In this document: one piece after another, positions 1 to 51,881 of the stretch
Position numbering within the stretch: the first letter of the stretch is position 1
Layout: each line of letters begins with the position of its first letter
Assembly: GCF_002234675.1 (NCBI RefSeq)
Contig: NC_019867.2
Coordinates: 2,374,001 to 2,438,000, forward strand
Length of the DNA: 64,000 bases
From: Oryzias latipes
Taxonomy: Eukaryota; Chordata; Actinopteri; Beloniformes; Adrianichthyidae
Direction of reading: 5' to 3'
The notes under the pieces: generated by a model
The model's input: only the letters and a program-made list of their open reading frames with translations
Told to the model about the DNA's origin: nothing
Database searches by the model: none
Program-made: the position numbers and the translations under genes

Positions 1-520
1 TTTTTTTGCCATATGGATGCTGCCATGCTGGAAGCAGACTTAGTCAGTTATTGGTCCAAATTGGTCAGTAGTTCTATGGCAACCAATCAGGAGTGATCTT
101 GTTGGGAGGCCACACCCCTAACACTTGAAAGTGGGTTACACAAAATCTGTCAATCAAGCGTTTTGAATTTTGGACGTGGGGGAAAGCAGGCTCCACCTAC
201 TTTTATTGAGGCATCTGATTGGTCAGTTTATAACTTGAACAACAGAATTAAAAAAAAAAGAATAAAAACATGTTAAAAAAAGGTATAAGGTCAAGAATGG
301 TTATTCTGACCAATAGAATGACTGAGTAACAGCTGTTTATGTCTGTATAGAAGTCAATGGGATTTTGGTTTCTTGGAGCCAGCGGGTACTTCCTGTTTGG
401 AACGACAGGGGGGAGGAGTCACGTAATCCAATTCTCATATACAGTCAATGGTTAAAATGAATAAAGAGGCGGGACTAACAATCCTGTTTAGGTTCTATGG
501 AGGGGTCATGTTTGAACCCA
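1..520 (+). repeat. Interspersed repeat, family B copy 1
   Basis: This stretch lies in col27a1 intron sequence upstream of the first exon I can see. It shares ordered blocks with 23745-24150: a 'ctatggcaacca' block, a 'ggccacacccct' block, 'ccacctacttttattgagg', 'attctgaccaatagaat' and 'ctcatatacagtcaatg'. The order is the same in both copies, so they are two members of one dispersed family in direct orientation. No coding capacity or terminal repeats are seen. The family name is unknown to me. Confidence 0.65.
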
Positions 521-857
521 ATCTGATTATTTATTTACATAGAAAGTTACTGATAAAAAATTCTCTTTTTTGTGCTTGTCGTACATTTTTCTTTGTTTGT
601 AATTTTTTGTATAGTTGAAAATCTGTCAAGAATCCAGTGAGACTCTGTGAACATGTAACATATTTTGTTTGGTTGCAGCAGATTCTGATTTTTTTTTTTT
701 TTTTTGTTTTAAACTAAATTTAACTGATGAAATTTGTTGAAAACGTTTTCACTCGGATTTGTGTCCCATCAATAACAGTTTGGGTGTAAAGCCTAAATAA
801 TATATAATTCTGTGGTTTTGGAAATAGCTTTGTTGCAAAAAAAAACACAAACATCGT

Positions 858-938
858 ACATTACAGACCAAAAGTCTGGACACCTCTTCTGATTCAAATG
901 AGTGGGAAGGTGAGTCCAAACTTTTGGTCTGTACTGTA
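858..938. mobile_element. Short palindromic Tc1-type MITE
   Basis: The left arm reads 'acagaccaaaagtctggac' and the right arm is its near-perfect reverse complement ending 'ttggtctgtactgta'. The arms nearly meet, so the element is about 80 bp of hairpin. The arm sequence matches the ends of the larger Tc1-like element at 12924-13805, so this is an internally deleted derivative of that family. It lies about 30 bp upstream of a collagen exon. Confidence 0.75.
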
Positions 939-969
939 TTTTTGACATCTTATTTAATTCGTCTTTCAG

Positions 970-35173
<34,204 letters not shown>

Positions 35174-36110
35174 GACGCTGAGGTGCTGGGCCACAAGGGG
35201 GACAGGTGGTGATTTTCAGCAAAAAACAAAGCCCTGTTTGTGATTTTGTTTTAACAAAAAAAATGCTTGGACTGCAGAAGCGAGGAGCGGCATCTGAGCT
35301 CTGGTCAGACTTGCAGAGAAAAGACGTCTGGTGACTTTAGAGACCAACAATGGGCTCCCTTTGCAGAGACTTGCTCCTCTGTGATCAGACATGTTGGTTC
35401 CTCTTTCAGAACATCTCCTTTCTTCTCAGCCCATGTTGTAGATTTCTTTTAAGGGTCTGATAGTTTCAAGGACAAAAAAAGAAGTCTCCGTTTGTACAGA
35501 AATAGTTATATCTGCAATCGTGGTTTGATTATTTATACGTATGTGCTGTATTTTTTTTATGTGAAGTGCAATGCTGATTATTTCGTGGAAGTTCAGGTCG
35601 CCGTCAGACAGACTCCAGGTGTCTCTTTGAGCCTCTGAACTGCCCTCTGGTGAGAGTTTGTGCAGAAGTCTCCATGCAAACGGCTGCTGTGTGCTGCTCT
35701 CAGCACTCAGAGGGAGTTTCCCACAAGACGCTACCTCGTTCTGCACCTCTCACCTCAAATGTTACCAGCTACCGCCTGGGGGGGGTCTTCTGATGCTGCA
35801 GCAAACGTCTGTCGACCTTCTTCCCGCCTGTGCTTCAAAAGGGAAGGATATCGAACCAGTTCACATAGGAAACCAACTATTTCATTTCTTAACATGAGTG
35901 CAGCCTTGTACCTGTGGAAGGGTTATAAAGGTTCCCTGAATGCCGTTTTTTTTTTCATTCTCAAACGAGACAAAGTTGCTGTTTTTGTCTTCCAAAGTTG
36001 TGATGTTGCTCCACTGCCGTGGTATAAAAGATTGATTAGTGAATTCTACATGAAATGATGCCTCAAAGCTTCTCAAATGGATCAATAAACATTTCAAACC
36101 TTTTGTCAAA
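35174..36110 (+). promoter_or_regulatory. col27a1: col27a1 3' UTR with polyadenylation signal
   Basis: Sequence after the TAG has no further exon signal. A canonical AATAAA lies at 36084-36089 and is the best candidate for the gene's 3' end, giving a 3' UTR of about 0.9 kb. The ORFs in this segment are short and resemble nothing known. Confidence 0.6.
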
Positions 36111-36678
36111 TTGATTCATACTTTCTTCAAACAATCAGATGAAATGAACCTAAATGGGGGGGGTCGGCATCCTGTTGGTTAAAAAAAAATGGCCTCATCT
36201 ACTGCTGATTACCTGGATCAGGTGTGTTTTATGAGGTCAAATAAAGACCAGCTTACACTGAATGAGAAACAAGAAAACAAAAACTTGTAAACTTGAAGAA
36301 AATATTGAAAAAAAAAAAAAGTAAATTTGAAACTTGACTTGTTTGGTCAAACAGATGTCAATCATGTCCTAGTAGCCAACAGGCCACACCCCCAAGTTCA
36401 AGTGGGCACAACACCCCTATAAAAAAAGTCAGAACTGAAATTAAACTGGACTGAAGGTGGAGAAAAAAAACTAAACTAACAAACCGGTAGCTGTTACAAA
36501 TAAATATTGGTCATTTGGTAACAGTTAAATATCTCTAACTTTTTTTCTTCAAATTTTTCACATTTCTTTAACTTGTAAAATATATTCATATTCCAAATTT
36601 ACTTTTTTAAAACAATTTTAATATTTCCTTTTTTCTTAGAAATATTAAAAAGTTTAAAACATCTTTTTTCAAATTTAC

Positions 36679-36683
<5 letters not shown>

Positions 36684-36729
<46 letters not shown>

Positions 36730-36741
36730 TATATATATATA
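36684..36741 (+). repeat. (TA)n microsatellite
   Basis: About 20 TA units, a 'gcac' break and a further short TA block. It lies in the intergenic region between the convergent col27a1 and SDR genes. Confidence 0.95.
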
Positions 36742-36932
36742 CATTTACACGTGTGTATTTAATTTTATTTTAATATTAATAAATGTTTTTTCTCCCCATT
36801 TTAAAGTTTTCGAAGCGTACTTTCGACCTTAGCCCCTTCACACCTATAGATGCAAACATCCATCAAACCAATTCTTTACCAAACTAATTCAGCTTCTGCA
36901 AATGGCTAAAACGTGTGTAGCTTTTTTTTTGT

Positions 36933-37143
36933 TTAACCCCTTGTGCTATCCTACTTTACCATTGGGAGTTGGGTCATCTAGACCCACTAGATTGTGCCCT
37001 GAACCTTTTTTCTTCAATGATTTGTGATCTTCACTGGTGTCCATGGATTACATGAAATCTTTCCATCTTTATCCACCTTTGTCATGGTGGGGAGAACACC
37101 TCAATGGAAGGGTGGGGGTCATCTAAGATAGCACAAGGGTTAA
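36933..37143. mobile_element. MITE flanked by TTAA (piggyBac-type)
   Basis: A 203-bp element (36937-37139) is bounded on both sides by TTAA (36933-36936 and 37140-37143). The ends are inverted repeats: 'ccccttgtgctatcctact' on the left and the reverse complement of 'agatagcacaaggg' on the right. TTAA duplication and CCCTT-type ends point to piggyBac transposase mobilisation. There is no coding capacity. Confidence 0.82.
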
Positions 37144-37179
37144 ATACACAGGTGTGTTTAGCCTATCAGGAACTTCAAC

Positions 37180-37882
37180 AGCTGCGTTTACATGGACAAA
37201 AGTAATTGGAGTGAAAACCTGATCACTTCCGGTGGAGATGGGGGGGGGGGGGGGGGTTGCTGATTGTTCGATCGTGGTGCATGTAAACAGTTCATTGTTC
37301 ATTCTGATTGTGGGTCACTGCTGCTCTGGTTTAGGTCATGCGTAGACGGTGTCAACCAGGACCAGTCGCCTGCTCCCCCCATGCGAAGCACGTCTCTGAG
37401 CAGAGCAGCCGGACGCGTAGCTCCGTTTGCGGGCAGGGGAGGGTGCTTTGTAATTTATTTACGTGCAGCAAAGATGCACATTGCGGCGTTGAACGCACAG
37501 ATTTGAAGTTCATCCACAACGAAAAGTTTTTGGCACGTATTAACCTGATCCTCACCGTGCAGCCAAGAATAAAGCACTGGTCGCACGGATTAAAACACTT
37601 ATGAGCGAACAGGCACCAAATAATAATATTCATAATAATAAAAGCACGTTTAGAAGATCATCAGCTTTGTTTACAGCGGAACTCGCCGTTTCTCCTTCCA
37701 CGCCCGTTTCCGGTATTTTAGACGGTTCTGCACATGTCCAGATGATTTATTCCGACCAAAAGTGTGGCGTATGCAAACGTTTGTTATAATCGGATGAAGT
37801 TTTTCTGGGTCCACGTATACAGTTCAATTCAAACCCCATCTTTGATCTGATCAAAGATATTTGGCACACGTAAACCGCAGCT
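37180..37882. mobile_element. Non-autonomous hAT-like DNA element
   Basis: The left end 'agctgcgtttacatgg' and the right end 'cacgtaaaccgcagct' are imperfect inverted repeats about 700 bp apart. The internal sequence includes an 18-base G run near 37239 and 'tgcatgtaaac'-type repeats. Ends of this kind ('gctgcgtttacatg') are common on fish hAT derivatives. No target-site duplication could be fixed. Confidence 0.55.
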
Positions 37883-38060
37883 ACTGGCAGGTTAGCGTGT
37901 AGGACAATGACCCTGGAGGCCTGAGGTTTGACCCCTAACATCATCCTCGGCCCTCAGTTCAGCTTCAGCAGCCTTCAGCCGTTTCTCTCCAAAGACACAA
38001 AAACACGGACGTACTGAAAGGTTTACGAGTATTTTATCAGAAACTTTCACACGTTTAGTT

Positions 38061-42771
<4,711 letters not shown>

Positions 42772-43015
42772 TTCGGCGAAAATCGATTCAGCAAAAACAG
42801 GCTGCGTCCCCTGTTGATGACGTCATCCCACGCGACAAACACTTGCTTGTAGTTTAGCGTTACTTATTAGAATTCTACCTCCAACTAAATAAAAATAGGC
42901 TATAGAAAAAAACCTTAACACCAATAAATAAATACATAGAAAAAAAACACAACTTAATTTTATATTTTTGTCACAGAAAACAAATTTACCAAAAGATACA
43001 AAAGTGGTATAAAAC

Positions 43016-43082
43016 TTTATTTGGTACAAAAAAAAACGGTCAGAAGTCTAGAGCATTTGCTAAACAAACACAATGGTTTATT
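43016..43082 (-). promoter_or_regulatory. ppil3: ppil3 polyadenylation signals
   Basis: Two AATAAA hexamers on the minus strand, at 43077-43082 and 43016-43021, lie 86 and 147 bp past the ppil3 stop. They suit a very short 3' UTR ending before the SDR promoter. Confidence 0.6.
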
Positions 43083-43167
43083 TGCCTTCAGTAAAGACAT
43101 TATTATTTTTTCCTGCGTTTTTTAATCTTCACAGATTTTCACTGAAGCACAAAGTAACGCACAACAG

Positions 43168-45309
43168 TTATCCAGCAAAAGGGTTGGCGTGAATGGTCAC
43201 ATCTTTGATCCGGGTGTCGGTTATCGGCCGGAATGTCTTCTCGTTCACAGGCAGCTTCTCTAGTTCATCCAATGTTTCCAAGCCGTCAATGATCCTAGAG
43301 GCAGAGCAAACCAGAAGTTAAACAACACGACAAAACACAAGGGCTGAGGTGAAAATCTAAGTACTGAAAGCAGCACGGACTGGTTAGATGTCAGACTATA
43401 TTTTCCCGGACTGGACTGTACGAGGTTAAAGTGGGCGTCCACTTCTTCTTTTTCACTTTACAGCTTACCTTAATTTGAGGGTATAGCTTATCTTCATCCT
43501 CTGTAAAATTAGATCTAAAACTAGATTTCCTGTCGGAAGTGCAAACATGAAATCCATTAACCCATAACTGTCAAAGAGGAAGCTAAAAAGAATTCAGCCT
43601 TGTCCAACTTTTAAGATGTGACGGATAAATAAAAAAACACGTCATTAAACTGGTATTTTCTAAAAAATAAGAATAAACATGAATTCACTGTTTGAGGAAC
43701 TTTATTAGCAACATCCTGATCTCATCGGACAGAGAGTTGCTGAATATTCTGCGTTATTATGGTCTGTGGGAACAAGTGTCACAGGAAATCTGGATTTTTG
43801 TCTGTCAAGTAAAGCTCTTTTATTTTGAAGTTCTGTTTCCCCACTGACTTTTCTTCCAGAAGAAACTTTCCAAACACGTTTGTTTTTAGGTAACTTTGCT
43901 GGCTTGGAGGTTTTCAAGTTAGTGGTTGGCGCAGCTGCTTTAGGAAAGTAACGGATGGATTTTTATCGAAAGCGACTAGACGTGTCAAGAATGATTATTG
44001 CAACCCTGCAATAATCTGATCACTGTGGTGCAAGTCCCGTACTTTCCAAAGATGGTGTACTTCATGTCCAGGTGGGGCTGTTTGGCATATGTGAAGAAGA
44101 ACTGTGAGCCGTTGGTGTTGGGGCCACTGTTTGCCATGGAGACCACCCCTCTGACGTTATGCTAAAGTCAAAGAGCACAAAGCAAACAGACGAGCAGTTG
44201 ATTCACAGCAGCACATAGTTTGTAAGCAGACTGACTGATACTTACTTTTAGGTGTTCACTGAATTCGTCTTCAAATTTGCGACCCCAAATGCTCGTCCCG
44301 CCTTTGCCAGTACCTTTAGTAATGTAAATATTCAAAGAGGCATCAGTGTAGTGATCAGAGGTGGGCACTATCAAGTTATAATAACCCAGATAACTGTGTA
44401 AAAATATACTTTAAAACTAGCTTTACTTCTACACTTTTATTTAGCAACTCCAGGCCTCTAATTCACCAGTAAAAACACCAGTGAAAACACAATTGTTTCC
44501 AGATATCCTTAAATAAATACTAGAAATACTATAACGATTGTGATTCCTTTTATTTTATTTTTTGCTTGATTTGATGCTTTTTTTGTGTGTTCTGCAGTTT
44601 GAAAACACGAGTTGTGAGACGGGGCTTTAAAAAAACTAAACGGAAAAGCTTTAGACAATGAATAAAACTCATTTCAAATTACTCAATACCTGCGTTTTTT
44701 TAATATTTATAAGGTAATTTATTCGATGCCTCTTTGATTCCAGATGAGTACTATTATTTTGAAACAATTGTGGAACTAATTCTGACATTTCCGGTGGTTA
44801 TCAAAATAAAATCAGAATGAATAAATAATCCAAACCAGTTGGGTCTCCAGTCTGAACCATGAAGCCTTTAATGTTCCGATGGAAGACGCAGCCATTGTAG
44901 AAACCACTAGCGCACAGCGCCAGAAAGTTCTGAAAACATTGTCAAGATAGGAGTTATAAATAAAGTTTTGTTGCGGTCTAAACAAAACATAGAGACGACT
45001 CTTATAAACTCACTTCGCATGCTTTGGGAGTGCGCTCACAGAATAACTCTATTTTCAGGTCTCCCAGGTCTGTGTGAAACGTTACCGCCTGCAAAAACGA
45101 ACAAAAATAATAAAGAGATGAAGGATTTTAAACGTTGACTTGAAGGCTTCGGATTTCCCCGTTAGCGACAAAAACGTAAAGCTACAACAGTTACCGGAAT
45201 TAAACAACTAAAATACAACATTAGTGATAAATAACCGAGTAGCTGAACTTTTTCTAAAAATGAGCACAGAGATGAAACATTTCGTAAATCCAGAATTGAT
45301 TCCTACCAT
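43168..45309 (-). CDS. ppil3: Peptidyl-prolyl cis-trans isomerase-like 3 (161 aa, 6 exons)
   Basis: Coding exons in transcript order: 45309-45307 (ATG only), 45088-45014, 44929-44836, 44313-44246, 44161-44043, 43294-43168 (TAA). They sum to 486 bp, or 161 residues, the same length as human PPIL3. This is a single-domain nuclear cyclophilin found in spliceosomes (family knowledge). The protein reads '[20 protein letters not shown]', '[20 protein letters not shown]' (Arg44 is the catalytic Arg55 of cyclophilin A), '[19 protein letters not shown]' and ends '[10 protein letters not shown]'. The Trp that binds cyclosporin in cyclophilin A is His here ('QPHLDM'), as in other PPIL3. The start codon is the last codon of exon 1, followed directly by the donor 'gtagga'. 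Confidence 0.94.
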
Positions 45310-48167
45310 CTCAAATGCTCAAAAAGAGTACCGGTGCATCTCAGAAATGTGTCCGACAAGACCGACTCAGTGGAAACCAAAGGTTCCGCATAACAACCAC
45401 AGTTTTACCGTCTTAAAAAAAATATTTAAATCTCTATATATTACAGTAACAAACGTAACTTTAAAAGAATGTATAATGAAAAAGGATTGCACTGATGGAC
45501 GATAAATTTAAAAAAGGATGAACAGCATCCATACAAGATTATTACCTGTGACTTAGAAATTAAAAAAAATTCTAAGCTCGGGATAGAGGAAAAACAAGTT
45601 TTGTTCTTATAATTGTCATTATTAATCAATGGATTCTTATCAGTTATCTTTTTCATGTCAAAATAGTAAAATTAACTATGTCAACTTGCACAATGTATGT
45701 TTTTAACATAAAATAGCTTGAAAATATAACCTCTTGTTAAGAGAGACAGTTAAACACAGACAGTTAATATAATTTTTTTTGGTCATTTCAAGTCTCTCGA
45801 GTGACTATTGGAGTGTAATAAAAAAAATTACATAATTTGTCACTCCTGCCTTCAGATAATCAACAGAAATAAAATAGATTTCAAACAGTTAGAAAGCTCA
45901 CAGTGTTGCATGGTCTGTAGTTTTTCTTTATTTTGGTGAAAAGTAACACTGAACTGAACTAAATGCAGCTTTTGCATTTGTGACAATTAAAGAAACATGA
46001 CCTGTAACTTTGTACCCAAAGATGCTTAAAAAACCCATTAAAAGAAAACATCCCGTCATGCAAACACAAAACATCCATGTACTTGAATTGTGCTACTCAC
46101 AAGGACAGAACTATGATGGAGAAAAGTCAAAACCACAGGAAACAAGTAGTTTCTGAATAAATGCAAACACAAATGCATAGAAGTGTTTCAAATGATGCTG
46201 TAAAAACAACAACAAATAAAGTGAATACTTGGTCGTTTCCTGAGAAATTGAGTGGTATTTTAATACGTGCAGTTTTCTTCAAATACACAATCCCTTACAT
46301 AAGGAAGACATGGTGCAGACAAAGCATTGAACAAACTCATCAAATATGTAATTCCTTTCAAACCCCTTCAATGCAAGACTTTCACAGATAATAAATGATT
46401 GTCTTGTTTAATGACCTCTTACTTCCATATCATGAGAACAGTTTAAAGTGCAGCTTTTCATTTCCTGCATACACTGTAAAGTACATCATTAGGCGTCTTA
46501 ATGTGACGGGTGGGACGGTGCAATCGCATCCTGCAGAACCTCTGATGGAAATCTTAAGCAACTAGACTGCAATTTGGCAAAAAAAAATCCAAATTAAGAC
46601 AAAATCTACAAATACAGTACAGCAGTTAGACATGTTAGAGAAAAAGACGTTTATTATACTAACATGTAATGCCGCTGCAAAGGTTACAAAGAAACAAACA
46701 TGGTTTTTTTTCTGCTGACCCACAATCTTGATTGGGGGTTTTTTCACACAAAAGCTAGAAGTAAAACTTTAGCTTTAAGTCAAATGTTAAACCTTTACTA
46801 TAAAACAACATCTCTGCTACAAATACATGTTTTCTTTTTTTCTTCAGACTTTAGAAATGATAAAAACAAAACACAAACACACACGAATACTGATCCCTTC
46901 GTCTGCTAGAAGTGTATCACATACTTTTAACACACACTCACACAAAACACTGTTTTGTCTGTAAATTGTGACGCTGCAGTAAAAAGAAAAATTAAAAAGA
47001 AAAAGAAAAAGTTACAAATAAAGGTGACGCAATGAAAAAAGTTTGCTTTATTTGACTTGGCTGTGTAACTTTAATAAAGCTAAATTATGGTCACTTGATA
47101 AAATGAGGAGCATCAAGAAACGTGAGAAAACATCCTTAGTCTCCCAACTGTCTGCAGAAAGAAGACGAACGTCTCAACTATCCGAGGAAAACAGACATTT
47201 TCTTTAGTTAAAGACTTCCCAGCTCTAATAAAGGAACAAAGAATACAAACATTAAGGCAAAAATAATGTGATAAATAAGTGGTTAAATAATGATAATAAT
47301 GTAACTTAAATACAACTTTTTTTCTTTTTTTTACAGTTTCTTTCACAAATATAAGATTGATCAGTTTATATTGGCAGAGTGGTAAACAATATTCATGTCA
47401 CACAATTACTCCCGACAAGCAAACTTCTCTGATGAAGACGTCATGTAACCCCCCCTCTGGAGATAAAACGACTCAGTTCAAACAAATACAAAAAATATTT
47501 AAAATAACGTCTCAATATGGTAAAAAGTCACCAATGGCAATTGGTTAAATAAAATAGTAGCTTTTTTTTTGGACTTCAGCCTAAGTCGACATTTTTCCAG
47601 GTACATCGATCCATCTTCTCAGTCAAACTTGGTCACCTTCTAATTTAGAATAATAAACAATCATTTCATGAATTATCATCCCTCTAAAATACAAAGACTG
47701 ATTTTTTACTTCATTCTATAAAACTGGACTTGATTTTCTACATCGGTCTAAATTTTGGAGCTTAAATGAGAGAGAAGCGTGAAAATGTTCCTGTTTGTTG
47801 GAGAAAAGTGCAGAGAGTGTATAGTGAGGAGTTCTACAGCATTAGAACATCTATAATCCTTGATTTTACCCATCGCGGGTAAAAATGTGGGAACGCCATC
47901 TTGGAATTCCTTAATCCGACCCCAACGGCACTGCTACGTTATTGGAGAAGAAGATAATCACGGGCCTGTTGAGAGACGCCTCAGGAAACTGTTCATAAAG
48001 ATAAAACTAACCACAGCGACCACAGACAGAATTCCTGCAGAGGGACACAGTCGGCCTCATGGACAGCACGACTGACGCCAACGTCAGACTTCCTTTGGGA
48101 CGGAGCAGACAGTACTTCCTGCGTCAACACAGAGTTATCAGCGCTCCAATGTCACTGGCGGAGCTTT
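45310..48167 (-). other. ppil3 5' flank and probable long lrrc8a 3' UTR
   Basis: There is no coding frame of note. The sequence is AT-rich, with minus-strand AATAAA hexamers at, for example, 47047-47052 and 45927-45932. As the lrrc8a stop is at 48168, the part above about 45.9 kb is probably its 3' UTR. The ppil3 promoter must lie just above 45310. No repeat family was recognised. Confidence 0.5.
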
Positions 48168-50882
48168 TCAAACCTGTTCCTTATCGGCTTTCCACAAAAG
48201 TTCCTTAACTTCAGAGGGCAGGGTGTTGAAAAGGTCCTCCTCCACCACGAGGCCGGTCCGCTTGAGCTGTCGGCACTCGCCCAGCTCCACGGGGAGACAC
48301 TCCAGACGGTTTCCTCTCAGCTCCAGCTGCGTCAGTGCGGTCAGCTCTCCGAAGCGGGACGGTAGAGACTGGAGGCAATTGTTTCCCAAGTTCAGGGTGC
48401 GAAGCTTCTTGCACTGGAAGAGCTCGTTTGGCAGACTCTCAATCTTTAAGGTTGGGGTGGAAAAAAAAAAAAAAAAGAACGACACATGCAAGTATTAGTT
48501 TTTTAAAAGACACCATGAATTGTTTAGCCCGCAAACCCCCCGCCCCCTCCCTTTCACTTTCTTTCAAAATGGCAGCTCTTCTGTTGGCTTTATCTCCATA
48601 GATATCAATCGGGTGGGACCAAAACTTCGTTCTTACTGGTACTAGATGCATGCAAAGTTTAGGGAGCTTTGGAGTATGTGCCACTCCAAGGTGCAGTAAG
48701 AAAGAAGACAGAATAATCGACCTGAACCACTCGAGGGTCGGGAAGCCGGGTTCAGACACTCACCCTGTTAGCCGTCACTGCCAGGTAATGAAGATTCTGC
48801 AGGAAGCCGATGTCTGCTGGGATGGATGTCAAGTTGTTGTGGCTCAAGTCTAAGATGCGCAGCTTGCGGCAATAGAACAGCTGGCTGGGGATCTTCTCAA
48901 TCTTGTTTCTGTTGAGGTACAGTTTCTCCAGGTTGTTCAGGGTTCCGATCTGGATGGGGATGTAAGCGATCTGGTTGTACCAGAGCTTCAGGCAGACCAG
49001 ACGATGGAGGTGCTGGAAGCTGATAATCTCCTCGATGGTCTTCAGGTTGTTGTCCTTCAAATCGATTTCCTGCAGGTTGTGCAAACTGAAGATGGAGTGC
49101 GGGATTCGCTCCAGATCACAGCGAATGAGCTCTAGTTCTGTGAGATTGACCATCTTCTTCAGACTATTCAGGACCATCAGCTTGGTTCCTTCGTTGTTGA
49201 TGGAGAGCTTTTGGAGATGCATGCCCACATCGGTCACCACTTGAGGTAGCTTGGTTAGATTGCTTTTCAGACGAAGAACCTTGAGCCTCTTGAGCTCCCG
49301 GAGGCCGTCGATGACTATGTAACGGTTGTTCTCGGCGCTGAGGTTCCCCGTCAGATGAAGCTCACTGAGATTCTTTAAGCTGTAGATCCATAAAGGGATT
49401 TCTTTTATATCTGTGAACTTGATATGCAAAGACTTCAAGTTTTCACGCAGAAAAGCCAGAGCGGGGGCTTCGATTTTAGCCGGGGTGTGATAAAGCCACA
49501 TCTCTCGCAGGTTTACCAGCTGGGCAATGATGGGTGGGATGGTGACATCTGGAATCAGCTCCAGCTTGAGAACCTCCAGCTCCATCAGATCAAACACGGT
49601 GTCGGGGATGCCACTCAACATGAAGAGGTGCAGTTCTAACTTCTCCTGGGAGTTCTTGGTGATCCTCTGCCGGAGCTTATCCAGAGTCCACTCGTTGTTG
49701 AGGTTGAGCTGCCTCAGCTTGTTCTCACTGACTTCTGAAAGGAAGACGGCGAAGCGCTTGGAGTAGAGAGGGTCATACTGATCGATCATGTGCAGCATGA
49801 ATGCAAAGTCGTTCTTGACGTCTGGTATGTCGCTGTAGCTGCTCTCTTCACGGATGGATTCGAAGGAGTACTTCTTCAGAGAGCGACGCAGCATCCAGCA
49901 GAGGGTGTACATGCAGATCAGACCATAAACCACCACCAGGCTTATGTAGAAACAGGCTAGGATTTTAAAAAGAGTAGCTAACGGGTGAGCACAGCGGTAA
50001 ACACTGTAGCCAGTCAGGCTCTCTATATTAACGGCGCAGTCCACGCTGAATTTGATGTCATGCACGTAATACCCCGTGTAGCAGATAATCAAAATAAACT
50101 TGATCACTTTGATGATGGTCTGGCGGATGTACAGTCGGTACACGATATCTCCTTCCTCCACGTGAATGCGGAACTTCTTCACCTTTTCGAAAAGGGCTTT
50201 CGCTTGCTCGCCTTCTTTTTTGTCTAAAACTCCCGTTTCTGTGCGATCGACGATGCCCTGCTCGAACAGCGTCTTTGTCCTCTGGAGCATCGGGACGCTC
50301 GCCTCCACATCTTCACTTATGACGGATTCTTTGTGGTCCACCGAGCCGTTCATTTTCATGGGTTTGGGGTCGCTTTCCTCGACCACCGTCTCTGACAGAG
50401 CCCTGGTTGTCCACGGAGAGTCAAAGCATTTCAGCAAGATGGACACAAAGTGCTCCAGTTTGGAGCTAGTCCGTGGAAACTTGAACCAAAAGTTGCTGCA
50501 AGCGAGAAAAATCAGGGTGTGGAGTAATACTAAGTAAGGAAAGTACTTGGCAAACCAGTGCAGTCTGTTTTCGTAGCACACAGCATCAACGTAGTTGTAC
50601 TGGTGCCGGTCCAGATCATACTGGATCCCTTTGGGTTCCTTGAAAAAGGTCGAGGACAGAATAGAGCTAAAGTTTTTCTTGCAGGTTTCATTGACGACCC
50701 ATTTGCAAGGCAGGCAGATCATTTTGTCCTGTGTGATCTGCAGCGTTCCTCCAAACACGGAAATCATCAGCATGACGATAGAAATGTAGTCCGTGAACAC
50801 ATCCCACCATGGTTTCAGGATGCGGTATGCTGGCTGTGTATCCACAAAGTACCGCAATTCAGTGATGGGGATCATGGCTTAT
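48168..50882 (-). CDS. lrrc8a: Volume-regulated anion channel subunit LRRC8A (795 aa)
   Basis: LRRC8A is the obligatory subunit of the hexameric plasma-membrane channel that releases chloride and osmolytes on cell swelling. Coding exons: 50875-48764 (704 codons) and 48443-48168; the acceptor before the ATG is at 50883-50884. The protein starts 'MIPITELRYFVDTQPAYRIL' and has four membrane segments (about residues 23-47, 110-131, 254-273, 301-325). The first extracellular loop has 'YDLDRHQYNYVDAVCYE'; its Arg90 corresponds to the pore Arg103 of human. The intracellular loop has 'KKEGEQAKALFEKVKKF', then leucine-rich repeats run from about 400 to the end, which reads 'LLWKADKEQV'. Length is 15 less than human LRRC8A, mainly from a shorter first loop. 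The only coding intron (320 bp) splits the leucine-rich repeats. Confidence 0.97.
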
Positions 50883-51303
50883 CTGTAGTGGAAAAAAAAT
50901 AAAGAAATATTATGGACAGATTGTTTGAATTTTGAAACACTAGTACATGACATTTCTCTCTTTTTTTATTTGAAGACAATGTGGGGTCAGGTGTCTTTCT
51001 TAAGGACAAAATGACTGTGTGGCCTGGGATTTGAACCCCAGACCAGCGAAGTGACACATTCCCATGACAAAAAAACCAAAAACAAAAACACAAACAGGAA
51101 ATCCCTTTTTTTCCCATAACACGTGAACCAGATAGATTCAACGGGTCAAGGAAGGCAACGAACAACAAAATAAAAGGGAATCTGCAACATCATTTAAAAG
51201 AAAACTTTAAACTTTTCATTAATTTCTGCCTCAAGCTGAAAGCAATTTTAAAAACAGAATTTATATATGGCTTAAAAGTTACTTATTTAATATTTAAGCA
51301 GTT

Positions 51304-51879
51304 TTATACCATGTTCCAGGTCAATACGCGATTCTGATTGGCTGCAGGGTGTCAGATAATTAAGGGTTATTGGCCGATGAAATGTCCATAATTTTAAATT
51401 AATGGACGACACTGAGGTTCAAAGTCCATCTATAAAGTCTGTTAATTTCTGATAATGGACACTTCGAAGGCCATTTTCCCGCGCATGCCATGGTCACATC
51501 CAAAAGAAATAAAAATTAAATCAATTGTTAGTACTTTATTCCAGTTATTTTTCCGGTTTAAATAGCTTTTTAACAAAAAATTGACTATTTGTTGTGCGTT
51601 GTCATGGTATCAGCTGAGCGGGCATCGACCTCGACTGCGGCGGCAAAGGACAGCGTCATATTTGCTGGTCATGACGATGGGGTCAGTTCAGACAAAGTTC
51701 ACCTCTTTGTCCAGATGATGAAGATGAAGTTTGTTTTGAAGAAGCCAGAGGAGAACATACACATACAGAACATTTACGCTATGTGACTGGAACTTATTTT
51801 TTTAGGTGTGCATGATCACTTTTTAATTCACGCCCAGCAGCCAATCAGAACCCAGCATTCACACGGACACATGGTATAA
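51304..51879. mobile_element. Non-autonomous DNA element with TTATACCATGT ends
   Basis: The left end 'ttataccatgttcc' and right end 'acatggtataa' are inverted repeats. A second inverted block follows inside: 'attctgattggctgcaggg' on the left and its counterpart 'cagcagccaatcagaaccc' on the right. The element is about 576 bp and encodes no recognisable transposase. Confidence 0.7.
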
Positions 51880-51881
51880 CA

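Noticed and set aside
35267-36058. Several ORFs after the collagen stop
   Set aside because: They overlap each other in both strands, lack splice context and family resemblance, and lie in the probable 3' UTR.
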